From contig NZ_LT629758.1 in assembly GCF_900104725.1 (NCBI RefSeq), forward strand, positions 5,718,501-5,782,500: a DNA stretch of 64,000 nt, written 5' to 3'. The DNA comes from Actinoplanes derwentensis (GTDB lineage: Bacteria; Actinomycetota; Actinomycetes; Mycobacteriales; Micromonosporaceae). The position numbers were made by a program, and so were the translations under genes. The notes under the pieces were generated by a model. That model was not told the DNA's origin, did not search any database, and worked only from the letters and a program-made list of their open reading frames with translations. How positions within the stretch are numbered: position 1 is the stretch's first letter; every line of letters starts with the position of its first letter. This document shows positions 16,755 through 28,494 of the stretch, piece after piece.

Positions 16755-17155
16755 GCCAAGTCGGAGGTGCAGACAAATTGACACGGAATCGCACACCCAG
16801 CCTCGAGAGCCACAAAAGTCCGAGGAATATCGGCTCCTCCTTTGACCGGAGTCCGATGGTTTCCTCCGACGAAGAACTGTTCCTGGCAGGCAAAATCGGA
16901 GTAGGAGAATATTTAGAACGAGGTCAGAAACAGGCCGAAGGCTGGATCAGAGTCGAACGAGATGGGAACTACCGCCCACCTACCTTGCGACTGCTGCACA
17001 TTTTTGCCGCATCCGCCGCTGCTCTGTACATGACACTCGCAGCGATCTTCTTCCTGACCGAGTCGACCACGGCAGCCTTCGCCTCCGCCCTGGTGAGCAT
17101 GGGATTCACGGTTTGCATCATCTTGTATCGGGCAGTCCGAAACGGTCTTGATTGA
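16751..17155 (+). CDS. Small two-helix membrane protein coupled to the 2TM-GAF gene
   Basis: This 134-residue protein has a polar N-terminal part of about 78 residues (including SSDEELFLAGKIGVGEYLER) and two hydrophobic segments near residues 78-98 and 103-127, with the C-terminus cytoplasmic or very short. ATG 16751 overlaps the TGA of the interrupted GAF frame (ATGA), the hallmark of a two-gene operon. A TTA leucine codon occurs near 16912. Codon choice is less G/C-biased than in neighbouring genes. I do not recognise the family. Confidence 0.6.
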   Translation: MSQVGGADKLTRNRTPSLESHKSPRNIGSSFDRSPMVSSDEELFLAGKIGVGEYLERGQKQAEGWIRVERDGNYRPPTLRLLHIFAASAAALYMTLAAIFFLTESTTAAFASALVSMGFTVCIILYRAVRNGLD

Positions 17156-17171
17156 TGAACCGTGGGTGGGC

Positions 17172-17209
17172 GCTCCTGGCCCGGCCACAACCTGGTTCAG
17201 GCCAGGAGC
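17172..17209. terminator. Bidirectional hairpin between convergent genes
   Basis: Arms GCTCCTGGCC (17172-17181) and GGCCAGGAGC (17200-17209) form a perfect 10-bp stem between the end of the island operon and the end of the threonine aldolase gene. Confidence 0.6.
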
Positions 17210-17218
17210 TCGCTGTGG

Positions 17219-21166
<3,948 letters not shown>

Positions 21167-21186
21167 GGGGGTGTCTCCTCAAACAG

Positions 21187-21203
21187 TTAGGAAACTTTCC
21201 AAA
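21187..21203. promoter_or_regulatory. Operator-like palindrome upstream of the chitinase gene
   Basis: TTAGGAAA, a central C, then TTTCCAAA form an inverted repeat with a perfect GGAAA-C-TTTCC core. It sits about 20 bp before the chitinase start codon. I believe similar sequences precede other secreted polysaccharide-degrading enzymes in Micromonosporaceae, but that is memory, not shown here. Confidence 0.4.
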
Positions 21204-21401
21204 GAGAGGGGTAGCAGAGACGGTAGTCACATCGATTAACACGAGTCAAGCGAGGTGGACATGATTTAAGGCCAGTTAAGAATCCGAAGCCCAGACCGCC
21301 GCCGGGAAGACCGCGCGGCAACGGTCGTAAGGTTTGTTCGACATTTAGCCCACGGGCTCGACAGGGTGCAATCGAGCAGATACACCCAGTAGTCTTCCGT
21401 C

Positions 21402-21872
21402 ATGACCATCTTCGACGTCAGCATAGGCGCCCTCACCGGTGGCGCGACCGAAATGGACCGTTACCGCGGCTCGGTCGTGCTGGTGGTCAACGTGGCCTCA
21501 CGCTGCGGCCTGACCCCGCAGTACGCCGAGCTGCAGAACCTCTGGGAACGGCACCGTGATCGCGGGTTCGTCGTGCTGGGGGTCCCGTCCAACCAGTTCG
21601 GCGAGCAGGAACCCGGCACCGCCGACGAGATCCACGACTTCTGCCGGACCAACTACGGCGTCACCTTCCCGGTGACCGAGAAGGTGGAGGTCAACGGCCC
21701 CGGCCGGCATCCCCTCTACCGGGAGCTGGTCGGCGACGGCGACGACATCCAGTGGAACTTCGAGAAGTTCGTGGTCGCCCCGGACGGCACCGTCGCCGCC
21801 CGTTTCGGCCCCGGCATCGCGCCCGGCGACGCCGACCTGGTCGCGACGATCGAGAAGCTGCTGCCGCACTGA
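21402..21872 (+). CDS. Glutathione peroxidase family thiol peroxidase
   Basis: This 156-residue protein has the thioredoxin-fold peroxidase motifs VVNVASRCGLTPQY (peroxidatic Cys near residue 36), GVPSNQFGEQEPG (Gln of the catalytic tetrad) and WNFEKFVV (Trp and Asn). It has Cys rather than selenocysteine. Bacterial members of this type usually take electrons from thioredoxin, and actinobacteria lack glutathione, so a thioredoxin- or mycothiol-linked system is likely. Its stop overlaps the ATG of the DUF429 gene by 1 bp. Confidence 0.93.
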   Translation: MTIFDVSIGALTGGATEMDRYRGSVVLVVNVASRCGLTPQYAELQNLWERHRDRGFVVLGVPSNQFGEQEPGTADEIHDFCRTNYGVTFPVTEKVEVNGPGRHPLYRELVGDGDDIQWNFEKFVVAPDGTVAARFGPGIAPGDADLVATIEKLLPH

Positions 21873-22549
21873 TGAGCATCCACGTCATCGGCGTCGACGC
21901 GTACGCGCTCGGCTGGGTCGGCGTCGAGCTGCGCGACGGCGCCTTCGGCCGGGCGGTGCTCGCGGCCACCCTCTACGAGATCGTCGCCGGCAGTTCGGGT
22001 GCCGCCGTGATCGGCGTCGACATCCCGCTCGGCATGCTTCCCGACCGCTGGCGGGCCGCCGACACCTTGGCCGCCGACCAACTCGGCCCGCGCCGCGGCA
22101 GTGTCTTCCGGGTGCCACCCCGGCCGGTCTGGCAGGAGACCGATTTCGCCTCCGCCAACCGGCTCTGCCGGGAGCTGACCGGGGCGGGGCTCAGCCGGCA
22201 GTCATGGGCGCTGCGTCCCAAACTGCTCGAAGCCAACGCCATCTGGGAGCGGCATCCCGGTCTGCTCTTCGAGGCGCATCCGGAGCTGTCGTTCCGGACC
22301 ATGGCCGGGGAGCCGCTGCCGCACGCGAAGAAGACGTGGAGCGGCCAGGCCCGCCGCCGTGACCTGCTGGCCCGCAACGGCATCGTGCTCCCGGACCGGC
22401 TGGGCCCGGCCGGGCAGGCGCCACCCGACGACATCCTCGACGCCGCGGCGGTCGCCTGGACCGCCCACCGGGTGGCCACCGGCACCGCGCTGAGCCACCC
22501 CAGTCCGCCCGAGGAGGAGAAGGGCAGCAAGATCGCCATCTGGTACTAG
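21872..22549 (+). CDS. DUF429 family protein (predicted RNase H-like fold)
   Basis: This 225-residue protein begins VIGVDAYALGWVGVEL with a conserved Asp. IGVDIPLGMLP carries a second Asp, FEAHPELSFR a Glu-containing motif, and DDILDAAAVAWTAHR ends with the final acidic pair. This is the DUF429 pattern, thought to be a nuclease-like fold; no activity is established that I know of. Translation is coupled to the peroxidase gene through TGATG. Its end is 3 bp from the convergent proC stop. Confidence 0.8.
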   Translation: MSIHVIGVDAYALGWVGVELRDGAFGRAVLAATLYEIVAGSSGAAVIGVDIPLGMLPDRWRAADTLAADQLGPRRGSVFRVPPRPVWQETDFASANRLCRELTGAGLSRQSWALRPKLLEANAIWERHPGLLFEAHPELSFRTMAGEPLPHAKKTWSGQARRRDLLARNGIVLPDRLGPAGQAPPDDILDAAAVAWTAHRVATGTALSHPSPPEEEKGSKIAIWY

Positions 22550-22552
22550 CGC

Positions 22553-23353
22553 CTAGGAGGCGGCGATCTGCTGGGCCCGGTCACGGGCCGCGGTCAGCGC
22601 GTCCAGGAAGGCCGCCCGGATGCCGTGCTTCTCCAGCGCGTGAAGTGCGGCGCCGGTGGTCCCGGCCGGGGAGGTCACCGCCTCGCGCAGCTTCGCCGGA
22701 TGCTCTCCGGAGTCGCGGAGCATCACGGCGGAGCCGACCGCGGTCTGCACGACCAGTTCGTGGGCGACCTGACGGGGCAGGCCGAGCAGGACGCCGGCCT
22801 CGATCATGGCTTCCACCATCAGGTAGAAGTAGGCGGGCCCGGACCCGGAGACCGCGGTGACGGCGTCCTGCTGGTACTCGGGCACCCGGACGGTCGCGCC
22901 CAGCGGCTTGAACAGTTCCTCGGCGATCGCCACGTGCTCGCCGGTGGCGTGCGCGCCCGGGGAGATGGCGGAGATCGCATGGCCGACCAGCGCGGGCGTG
23001 TTGGTCATGACCCGGATGACCGGGGTGCCCTCGGGCAGCCGGGCGGCGAAGAACGTGGTGGGCAGCCCGGCGCAGAGGGACACCACGAGCTTGCGGGTGG
23101 CTCCGATCTCGTCGAGGACCTTCCCGGCGTCCTGCGGTTTGACCCCGATGGCCAGGATGTCGGCCCGGGCGGCGGCCTCCGCGTTGCTGACCACTGCCAC
23201 GCCGTAGCGGTCGGCCAGTTCGGCGGCGCGTTCCGGGCGGCGGGCGGTGGCCAGCACCCGCTCGGCGGGATGGCCGGAGCGGAGCAGCCCGGCGAGGACC
23301 AGCTCGCCCATCTTGCCGGCTCCGATGACCGCGACGGTTTTCTCGGACAACAC
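22553..23353 (-). CDS. proC: Pyrroline-5-carboxylate reductase
   Basis: This 266-residue enzyme makes the last step of proline synthesis with NAD(P)H. It has the N-terminal Rossmann motif VAVIGAGKMGELVL, then AIGVKPQD, IRVMTNTPALVGHAIS and the C-terminal signature VSGSGPAYFYLMVEAMIEAGVL split over the dimerisation helices. Length is typical. It lies downstream of pfkA on the same strand but is separated from it by a strong hairpin. Confidence 0.95.
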   Translation of the reverse strand: MLSEKTVAVIGAGKMGELVLAGLLRSGHPAERVLATARRPERAAELADRYGVAVVSNAEAAARADILAIGVKPQDAGKVLDEIGATRKLVVSLCAGLPTTFFAARLPEGTPVIRVMTNTPALVGHAISAISPGAHATGEHVAIAEELFKPLGATVRVPEYQQDAVTAVSGSGPAYFYLMVEAMIEAGVLLGLPRQVAHELVVQTAVGSAVMLRDSGEHPAKLREAVTSPAGTTGAALHALEKHGIRAAFLDALTAARDRAQQIAAS

Positions 23354-23378
23354 GAACTCCTCACGGCGACGACACAGA

Positions 23379-23415
23379 GAAGGCGCCGGCTCCCGAAGCG
23401 GGAACCGGCGCCTTC
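23379..23415 (-). terminator. Hairpin terminator between pfkA and proC
   Basis: Arms 23379-23395 (GAAGGCGCCGGCTCCCG) and 23399-23415 pair over 17 bp with one mismatch around a 3-nt loop, 13 bp beyond the pfkA stop in its direction. No T-run follows. Confidence 0.75.
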
Positions 23416-23428
23416 GACGTTAGAACGA

Positions 23429-24457
23429 TCAGCTTCCGAAGAAGACTTCGGCCTCTTCGTACCGCTCGATCGGAACGGTCTTCAGCTCGCCGGTGCCCTC
23501 GATCAGGGGGATCCGGACGATGTCGGTGCCCTTCAGTGCCACCATCTTGCCGAAGTCGCCCTCGTGCACGGCGTCGATCGCCTGCAGGCCGAAGCGGGTG
23601 GAGAGGACCCGGTCGAACGCGGTGGGGGTGCCACCACGCTGGATGTGACCGAGGACGACCGTACGGGCCTCCTTGCCGGTCTTCTCCTCGAGCTGCTGGG
23701 CGAGCCACTGGCCGATGCCGCCGAGGCGGACGTGGCCGAAATTGTCGAGCTCCTGGTTGTGCAGCACCATCTGGCCGTCGAGGGGCTGAGCGCCCTCGGC
23801 GACGACGACGATCGGGGCGTACTCGACCTGGAAGCGCTTGGTCACGTACGTCGCGACCTGCTCGACGTCGAACTGGCGCTCCGGCAGCAGGATGACGTTG
23901 GCGCCACCGGCGAGGCCGGCGTGCAGCGCGATCCAGCCGGCGTGGCGGCCCATGACCTCGACGACGAGGGTGCGGTGGTGCGACTCGGCGGTGGTGTGCA
24001 GCCGGTCGATGGCCTCCATCGCGATGTTGACCGCGGTGTCGAAGCCGAAGGTGTAGTCGGTGCCGTTGAGGTCGTTGTCGATGGTCTTCGGCACGCCGAC
24101 CACGTTGACGCCGAGGTCGTGCAGCTTGGTGGCGACGCCGAGGGTGTCCTCGCCGCCGATCGCCACGAGAGCGTCGACACCCTGCTCGATCAGGTTCGCC
24201 TTGATCCGCTCGACACCGTTCTCGATCTTGAACGGGTTGGTGCGGGAAGAGCCGAGGATGGTGCCGCCGCGGGGCAGGATGCCACGAACCTCGGCGATGC
24301 CGAGCGGCTTGGTCAGACCCTCGAGCGGGCCCTTCCAGCCGTCACGGAACCCGACGAACTCGTGACCGTAAGCGGACACGCCCTTACGGACGACGGCACG
24401 GATGACCGCGTTGAGACCGGGGCAGTCGCCGCCACCGGTGAGCACGCCGATACGCAT
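23429..24457 (-). CDS. pfkA: 6-phosphofructokinase, probably pyrophosphate-dependent
   Basis: This 342-residue PFK phosphorylates fructose 6-phosphate in glycolysis. TGGGDCPGLN binds the phosphoryl donor, VPKTIDNDL carries the catalytic Asp, and VEVMGRHAGWIAL and RGGTPTAFDR bind the sugar phosphate. At the donor-specificity position the sequence is GGEDTLG, with Asp where ATP enzymes have Gly (GGDGS or GGEGT), together with Lys in PKTIDND. This Asp/Lys pair is known to mark pyrophosphate-using enzymes such as that of Amycolatopsis methanolica. The donor call is therefore well motivated but untested here. Confidence 0.92.
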   Translation of the reverse strand: MRIGVLTGGGDCPGLNAVIRAVVRKGVSAYGHEFVGFRDGWKGPLEGLTKPLGIAEVRGILPRGGTILGSSRTNPFKIENGVERIKANLIEQGVDALVAIGGEDTLGVATKLHDLGVNVVGVPKTIDNDLNGTDYTFGFDTAVNIAMEAIDRLHTTAESHHRTLVVEVMGRHAGWIALHAGLAGGANVILLPERQFDVEQVATYVTKRFQVEYAPIVVVAEGAQPLDGQMVLHNQELDNFGHVRLGGIGQWLAQQLEEKTGKEARTVVLGHIQRGGTPTAFDRVLSTRFGLQAIDAVHEGDFGKMVALKGTDIVRIPLIEGTGELKTVPIERYEEAEVFFGS

Positions 24458-24631
24458 TGTTGTTCCCCCTGGATCGGGTTGCGAGATGCGGATAGCCCGT
24501 CAGGCCCCAGGTTGACGATCTCGTCGGCAGCGTTGCCGGGGCCCGGGGCGGGCCGCACCCGAACTGTAGCCGCCGTCTCTGAGCCGGTCGAAGGCGACCC
24601 GTTGATACCGAACCGTTTCGTTCCGGTCACG

Positions 24632-26980
24632 TCACGACAACGACTCGATCGCGCCGAGGGCCTCGGCGTCGCGCCCCAGCGTGGCCGGGACCACGGTGAG
24701 CGCGGCCGCGGCGGCCGGGGAGCAGTGCCGCAGCAGGGATTCCCGGACACCGTCGACCACGAAGGTGCCCGGTTCGGTGAAACGCCCGCCGACCACGACC
24801 ACGGCCGGGTTGAACACCGTGACGAGCGGGGTGGCGGTCCGCCCGATCAGCCGGCCCGCGTCGAGCAGGGCGCGCTGGACCGGCCGGTCACCGGCGGCGG
24901 CCAGTGCGAGCAGGCGCTCCTCGGTGGGCGGACCGTCGCCGGGCAGCCGGTCGTGCAGGGCGGCGAAGTAGGCCGGTGAGAGGAACGGGGTCAGGCAGCC
25001 CCGGCGCCCGCAGATACAGAACGGGCCGACTTCACGGACGTTGAGGTGGCCGACCTCGCCCGCGTACCCGATGGCGCCGGGATGCAGCCGGCCGCCGGTG
25101 ATCAGGCCGGCCCCGGCGTACTGGTCGGCGCTGAGGTAGAGCACGTCCCGGGCACCGAGGGCGGCACCCCGGCGGGTCTCGGCCAGAGCCGCCAGGTGAC
25201 CGTTGTTGATCACCTGGACCGGCCGGCCGAGGACCGCCGCGATGTCGTCACCCGGCGAATAGCCGGAGAACATCGGGAGCACACTGCGCTCCCCGAACCG
25301 GCCGGTCACCGGGTGTACCGGGGCCGGGACGCTCACCGCGAAACGGGTGTCCGGGCCGGGCCGGTCGCCGTGTTCCCGGAGCAGGTCCAGGACGAACCCG
25401 GCGGCGGCCCGCATCAGGGGGCGGGCGTCACCGGAGAGCACCGACGGCATGAATCCGGAATACCTGACCTGTCCGGCGCCGTCCGCGACGATCACCCGGA
25501 CCCCGGACCCGCCGATCTCGATGCCGGTTCGCAGCGCCGAGGACGTGGCCAGGCGGAAGTACGGCGACGGGCGGCCGGCGCGGGTCTCGGCCGGGGCGCA
25601 CCGCTCGGCGATGCCGTCGTGGACCAGGCCGGCGAGCAGCTCGTACACGGCCGGCCGTGGCAGCAGGGTCGCCTTCACCAGGTCGCTGCGGGCGGTCGGC
25701 CCGCTCTCGCGCAGCGCCTCGACGAGGATCTCCCGCCGCACGGCCCGTTCCCGTTCCCCCGGCGAGACGGTGACGACCGGGACGGCGACCATCGGAGCGG
25801 CGACCATCGGAGCGGCGACCGAGGTGGCCGGGGCGGACGGGGCCGGTTCCGGTGAGGCGAGCGAGACGGGTGAGACCACGGACCGGGCGAGGGTACGGCT
25901 ACCCCGCCCGGCCGGCGTGGCCCGCAGCCCGGCGAACAGCGCCCCCAACAGCCCGGCCCGGGATCCGAGCGTCCCCACCAGGATCCCGGTGGAGGCGGCC
26001 ACTTCGGGCTGGGCGTACCGCTGGACCGTCTCCCGCACGGCGGTGACGATCGGCCCGTCCGGTTCGACGAGAGGCCCGTCGAGCACCACCAGCCCCGGGT
26101 TGATCGTGTTGGCCAGGTCGGCGACGACCCGGCCGATCATGCGGCCCGCGTCGGCGAGGACCCGTTCGGCGGCGGCGTCGTGCCGGGCGAGCGCCACAGC
26201 CCGGGCAGCGGTGATCCGTGGCCGCCCGGCGACGGCACCGCCGTAGGGGGTCTCCACGGCGGCGAGAACGGCCGGAGTGGAGGCGATGGTCTCCAGACAG
26301 CCACGGTGGCCGCAGCGGCAGAACGGCCCGATCTCGTCCATCTGCACGTGCCCGATCTGCCCGGCCGCGCCGGTGGCCCCGTGGTGCAGCACCCCGCCGA
26401 GGAGCAGGCCACAGTCGATGCCGGTGCCGATACGCAGGTAGCAGACGTCGCTCTGGCCGGTGGCGACCCCGTAGCCGACCTCACCGAGCAGGCTCAGTTC
26501 AGCGACGGTCCGCACGATGATCCGCCGGCCGAGATACTGCTGCGGGTCGGCGGTGGGCGCGGTGGCGAATCCGGCCACGGTCGCCCAGGTGCGGCCGCCG
26601 GCTTCGGCCTCGCACTCGGCGATCAGGGCGGCGAGGGTGTCGAGGCCGGTGTCCGGGTCATGGCGTTCGGCGCGGACGGCTCCGGTCAGATCGGCCGCTG
26701 CCACCCGTACGCCATCGGTGGTGACGAGCGCGCCCACCACTCCACCCGCCGCCGGGCCCAGAGTCAATGACCGGGCCGGGCGCCCGGCCCGGCCGCCGTC
26801 GGCGGCCGCCTCCTGTTCGGCGAGCAGGCCGGCGGCGAGCAGTTCGGTGACGAGGCCGGTGACGGTCATCCGGGCCATGCCGGTGCGGCGCCCCAGCTCG
26901 GCGCGGCTGATCCGGCCCGCCTCCCGGACCGCCGCCAGCAGCAGGTCACGGCGCACCACGTGTACTCGACGCCCCGACAT
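24632..26980 (-). CDS. Tandem double ROK-family transcriptional repressor
   Basis: This 782-residue protein is about twice the usual ROK repressor length. Residues 1-375 hold a winged helix-turn-helix (REAGRISRAELGRRTG) and a ROK domain with GHVQMDEIGPFCRCGHRGCLE. A Pro/Ala/Val linker follows, then a second helix-turn-helix (ESGPTARSDLVKATLLPRPA) and a second ROK domain with GHLNVREVGPFCICGRRGCL. Both zinc motifs are intact. The first half lacks the GGT phosphate loop. In the second, the kinase END motif reads INN, so neither half should phosphorylate sugar. ATG 26980 was chosen. The gene is divergent from the transporter-glucosidase pair at 27204, its likely target. Confidence 0.85.
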   Translation of the reverse strand: MSGRRVHVVRRDLLLAAVREAGRISRAELGRRTGMARMTVTGLVTELLAAGLLAEQEAAADGGRAGRPARSLTLGPAAGGVVGALVTTDGVRVAAADLTGAVRAERHDPDTGLDTLAALIAECEAEAGGRTWATVAGFATAPTADPQQYLGRRIIVRTVAELSLLGEVGYGVATGQSDVCYLRIGTGIDCGLLLGGVLHHGATGAAGQIGHVQMDEIGPFCRCGHRGCLETIASTPAVLAAVETPYGGAVAGRPRITAARAVALARHDAAAERVLADAGRMIGRVVADLANTINPGLVVLDGPLVEPDGPIVTAVRETVQRYAQPEVAASTGILVGTLGSRAGLLGALFAGLRATPAGRGSRTLARSVVSPVSLASPEPAPSAPATSVAAPMVAAPMVAVPVVTVSPGERERAVRREILVEALRESGPTARSDLVKATLLPRPAVYELLAGLVHDGIAERCAPAETRAGRPSPYFRLATSSALRTGIEIGGSGVRVIVADGAGQVRYSGFMPSVLSGDARPLMRAAAGFVLDLLREHGDRPGPDTRFAVSVPAPVHPVTGRFGERSVLPMFSGYSPGDDIAAVLGRPVQVINNGHLAALAETRRGAALGARDVLYLSADQYAGAGLITGGRLHPGAIGYAGEVGHLNVREVGPFCICGRRGCLTPFLSPAYFAALHDRLPGDGPPTEERLLALAAAGDRPVQRALLDAGRLIGRTATPLVTVFNPAVVVVGGRFTEPGTFVVDGVRESLLRHCSPAAAAALTVVPATLGRDAEALGAIESLS

Positions 26981-27005
26981 GGCCCCAGTTTTGCCGGAAC
27001 TGGAC

Positions 27006-27054
27006 CTAATTACCGGAGAACTGCGACTGCCGTCACACCCAGATCCAATTAAAT
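27006..27054. promoter_or_regulatory. Paired AATTA boxes in the ROK/transporter divergent region
   Basis: CTAATTA (27006-27012) and CAATTAAAT (27046-27054) are A/T-rich islands in a GC-rich context, about four helical turns apart and followed each time by CGG within a few bases. ROK repressors of the NagC/XylR type bind A/T-rich sites, so these are candidate operators for the divergent double repressor. Confidence 0.35.
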
Positions 27055-27203
27055 CGGGCACCGAAAACGCGAGACACAGTCGAATCAAAGCTGTGAGCAG
27101 GCCTTTTAGGCTCTGGTTCGGCGCTAATCAACTCGATACCTTCAGAAACAAGGCGTTAACAAAACACGGGTGCTCTCCCGTTTCCTCTTCTCCGAGGTGT
27201 GCG

Positions 27204-28472
27204 ATGACGACTGTCGAATCCCGCCCGCCGGCCACCGTCCCGGACGTGCCGAACGCGCCCACCAAACTCATCGCCGCGATGGCCCTGGCCATGTTCGGCA
27301 CCTACCTGACGATCCTCACCCCGGTCATCGTCACCCTCTCGATCCGGGTCGCGCAGATCGCCCCGGACGGTAAGGCCGCCGCGCTCGGCACCGTCCTGTC
27401 TGTCGGCGCCGTCCTCGCCCTGATCGGCAACCCGTTCTTCGGCGCCATGTCCGACCGCACCACCTCCCGGTTCGGCCGCCGCCGCCCCTGGCTGATCGGC
27501 GGCATGCTGCTCGGCTTCGCGGGTCTGCTGATCGTCGCGACCGGCACCACCATCGCAGTCCTGACCGCCGGCTGGGCACTCGCCCAACTCGGGGTCAACG
27601 CCACCCTCGCCACCCTGTTCGCGCTGCTGCCCGACCAGATCCCGGCCCGGCAGCGCGCCAAGGTCAGCGGCATCCTCGGCCTGATGACGTCGGCCGCGAT
27701 CCTCGGCGGCACCGCCCTGGCCGCTGTCCTCGCCGGCCACACCCTGCTGATGTTCGCGGTCCCGGCCGTGATCGGCATCGCCACCGTGGCACTGCTGGTG
27801 GCCGTCCTCAAGGACCGGCCGGCCGAGAAGGGCCACTTCGCGCCCTACCGGTTCAAGGAGTTCCTGAACACCTTCTACGTCGACCCGCGCCGGCACCCGG
27901 ACTTCGTCTGGAACATCGTCAGCCGCTTCCTGATCTGGATGGGCCTGGCCTCGGTCACCACCTACCAGGCGTACCTGCTGATCGACCGGTTCGGCTACAC
28001 CACCGACACCGTCGCCGGCGGCATCCTGATCGCCACCCTGGTCAGCACCGCCGGACTGGTCGTCGGCTCGTCGGTCGGCGGCACCCTCTCCGACCGGCTC
28101 GGCCGGCGCAAGCCGTTCGTCCTCGGCGCCGGCCTCGTCCTCGCCGTCTCGCTCGCGCTCATCGCGTTCGCCGGCAGCTTCCCGGTCTTCCTCGCCGCGT
28201 CCCTGATCTACGGCGTCGGCCAAGGTGTCTACCTCGCCGTCGACCTGGCGCTCGCCACCGACGTGCTGCCCGACCCGGACGACGCCGCCAAGGACATGGG
28301 CGTACTCAACATCGCCAACGCCCTGCCGCAGTCGCTGGTGCCGATCCTGGCCTCCCCGATCCTCGCCATCGGCAGCAGCGACAACTCCAACTACAGCCTG
28401 CTGTTCCTGTGCGGCGCGGTGGTGGCCCTCGCCGGATCACTGCTGGTCCGGATGGTCCGCGGCGCCCGTTGA
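27204..28472 (+). CDS. MFS sugar transporter
   Basis: This 422-residue protein has twelve predicted helices. DRTTSRFGRRRPWLIGG follows helix 2 and DRLGRRKPFVLG the matching position in the second half. That repeated R-x-G-R-R-x-P signature is typical of sugar porters and the GPH/SLC45-like group. ATG 27204 has GAGG upstream; the long open frame before it is shadow. It is followed 22 bp later by a GH3 glucosidase, so it probably imports a short beta-glucoside that the cytoplasmic enzyme then cleaves. The divergent double ROK protein is the likely repressor. Confidence 0.87.
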   Translation: MTTVESRPPATVPDVPNAPTKLIAAMALAMFGTYLTILTPVIVTLSIRVAQIAPDGKAAALGTVLSVGAVLALIGNPFFGAMSDRTTSRFGRRRPWLIGGMLLGFAGLLIVATGTTIAVLTAGWALAQLGVNATLATLFALLPDQIPARQRAKVSGILGLMTSAAILGGTALAAVLAGHTLLMFAVPAVIGIATVALLVAVLKDRPAEKGHFAPYRFKEFLNTFYVDPRRHPDFVWNIVSRFLIWMGLASVTTYQAYLLIDRFGYTTDTVAGGILIATLVSTAGLVVGSSVGGTLSDRLGRRKPFVLGAGLVLAVSLALIAFAGSFPVFLAASLIYGVGQGVYLAVDLALATDVLPDPDDAAKDMGVLNIANALPQSLVPILASPILAIGSSDNSNYSLLFLCGAVVALAGSLLVRMVRGAR

Positions 28473-28494
28473 TCCTTTTCTTCTGGAGAACCCG

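Noticed and set aside
22625..24979. 784-codon plus-strand frame across proC and pfkA
   Set aside because: It runs antisense through two well-supported enzymes and has no recognisable domain.
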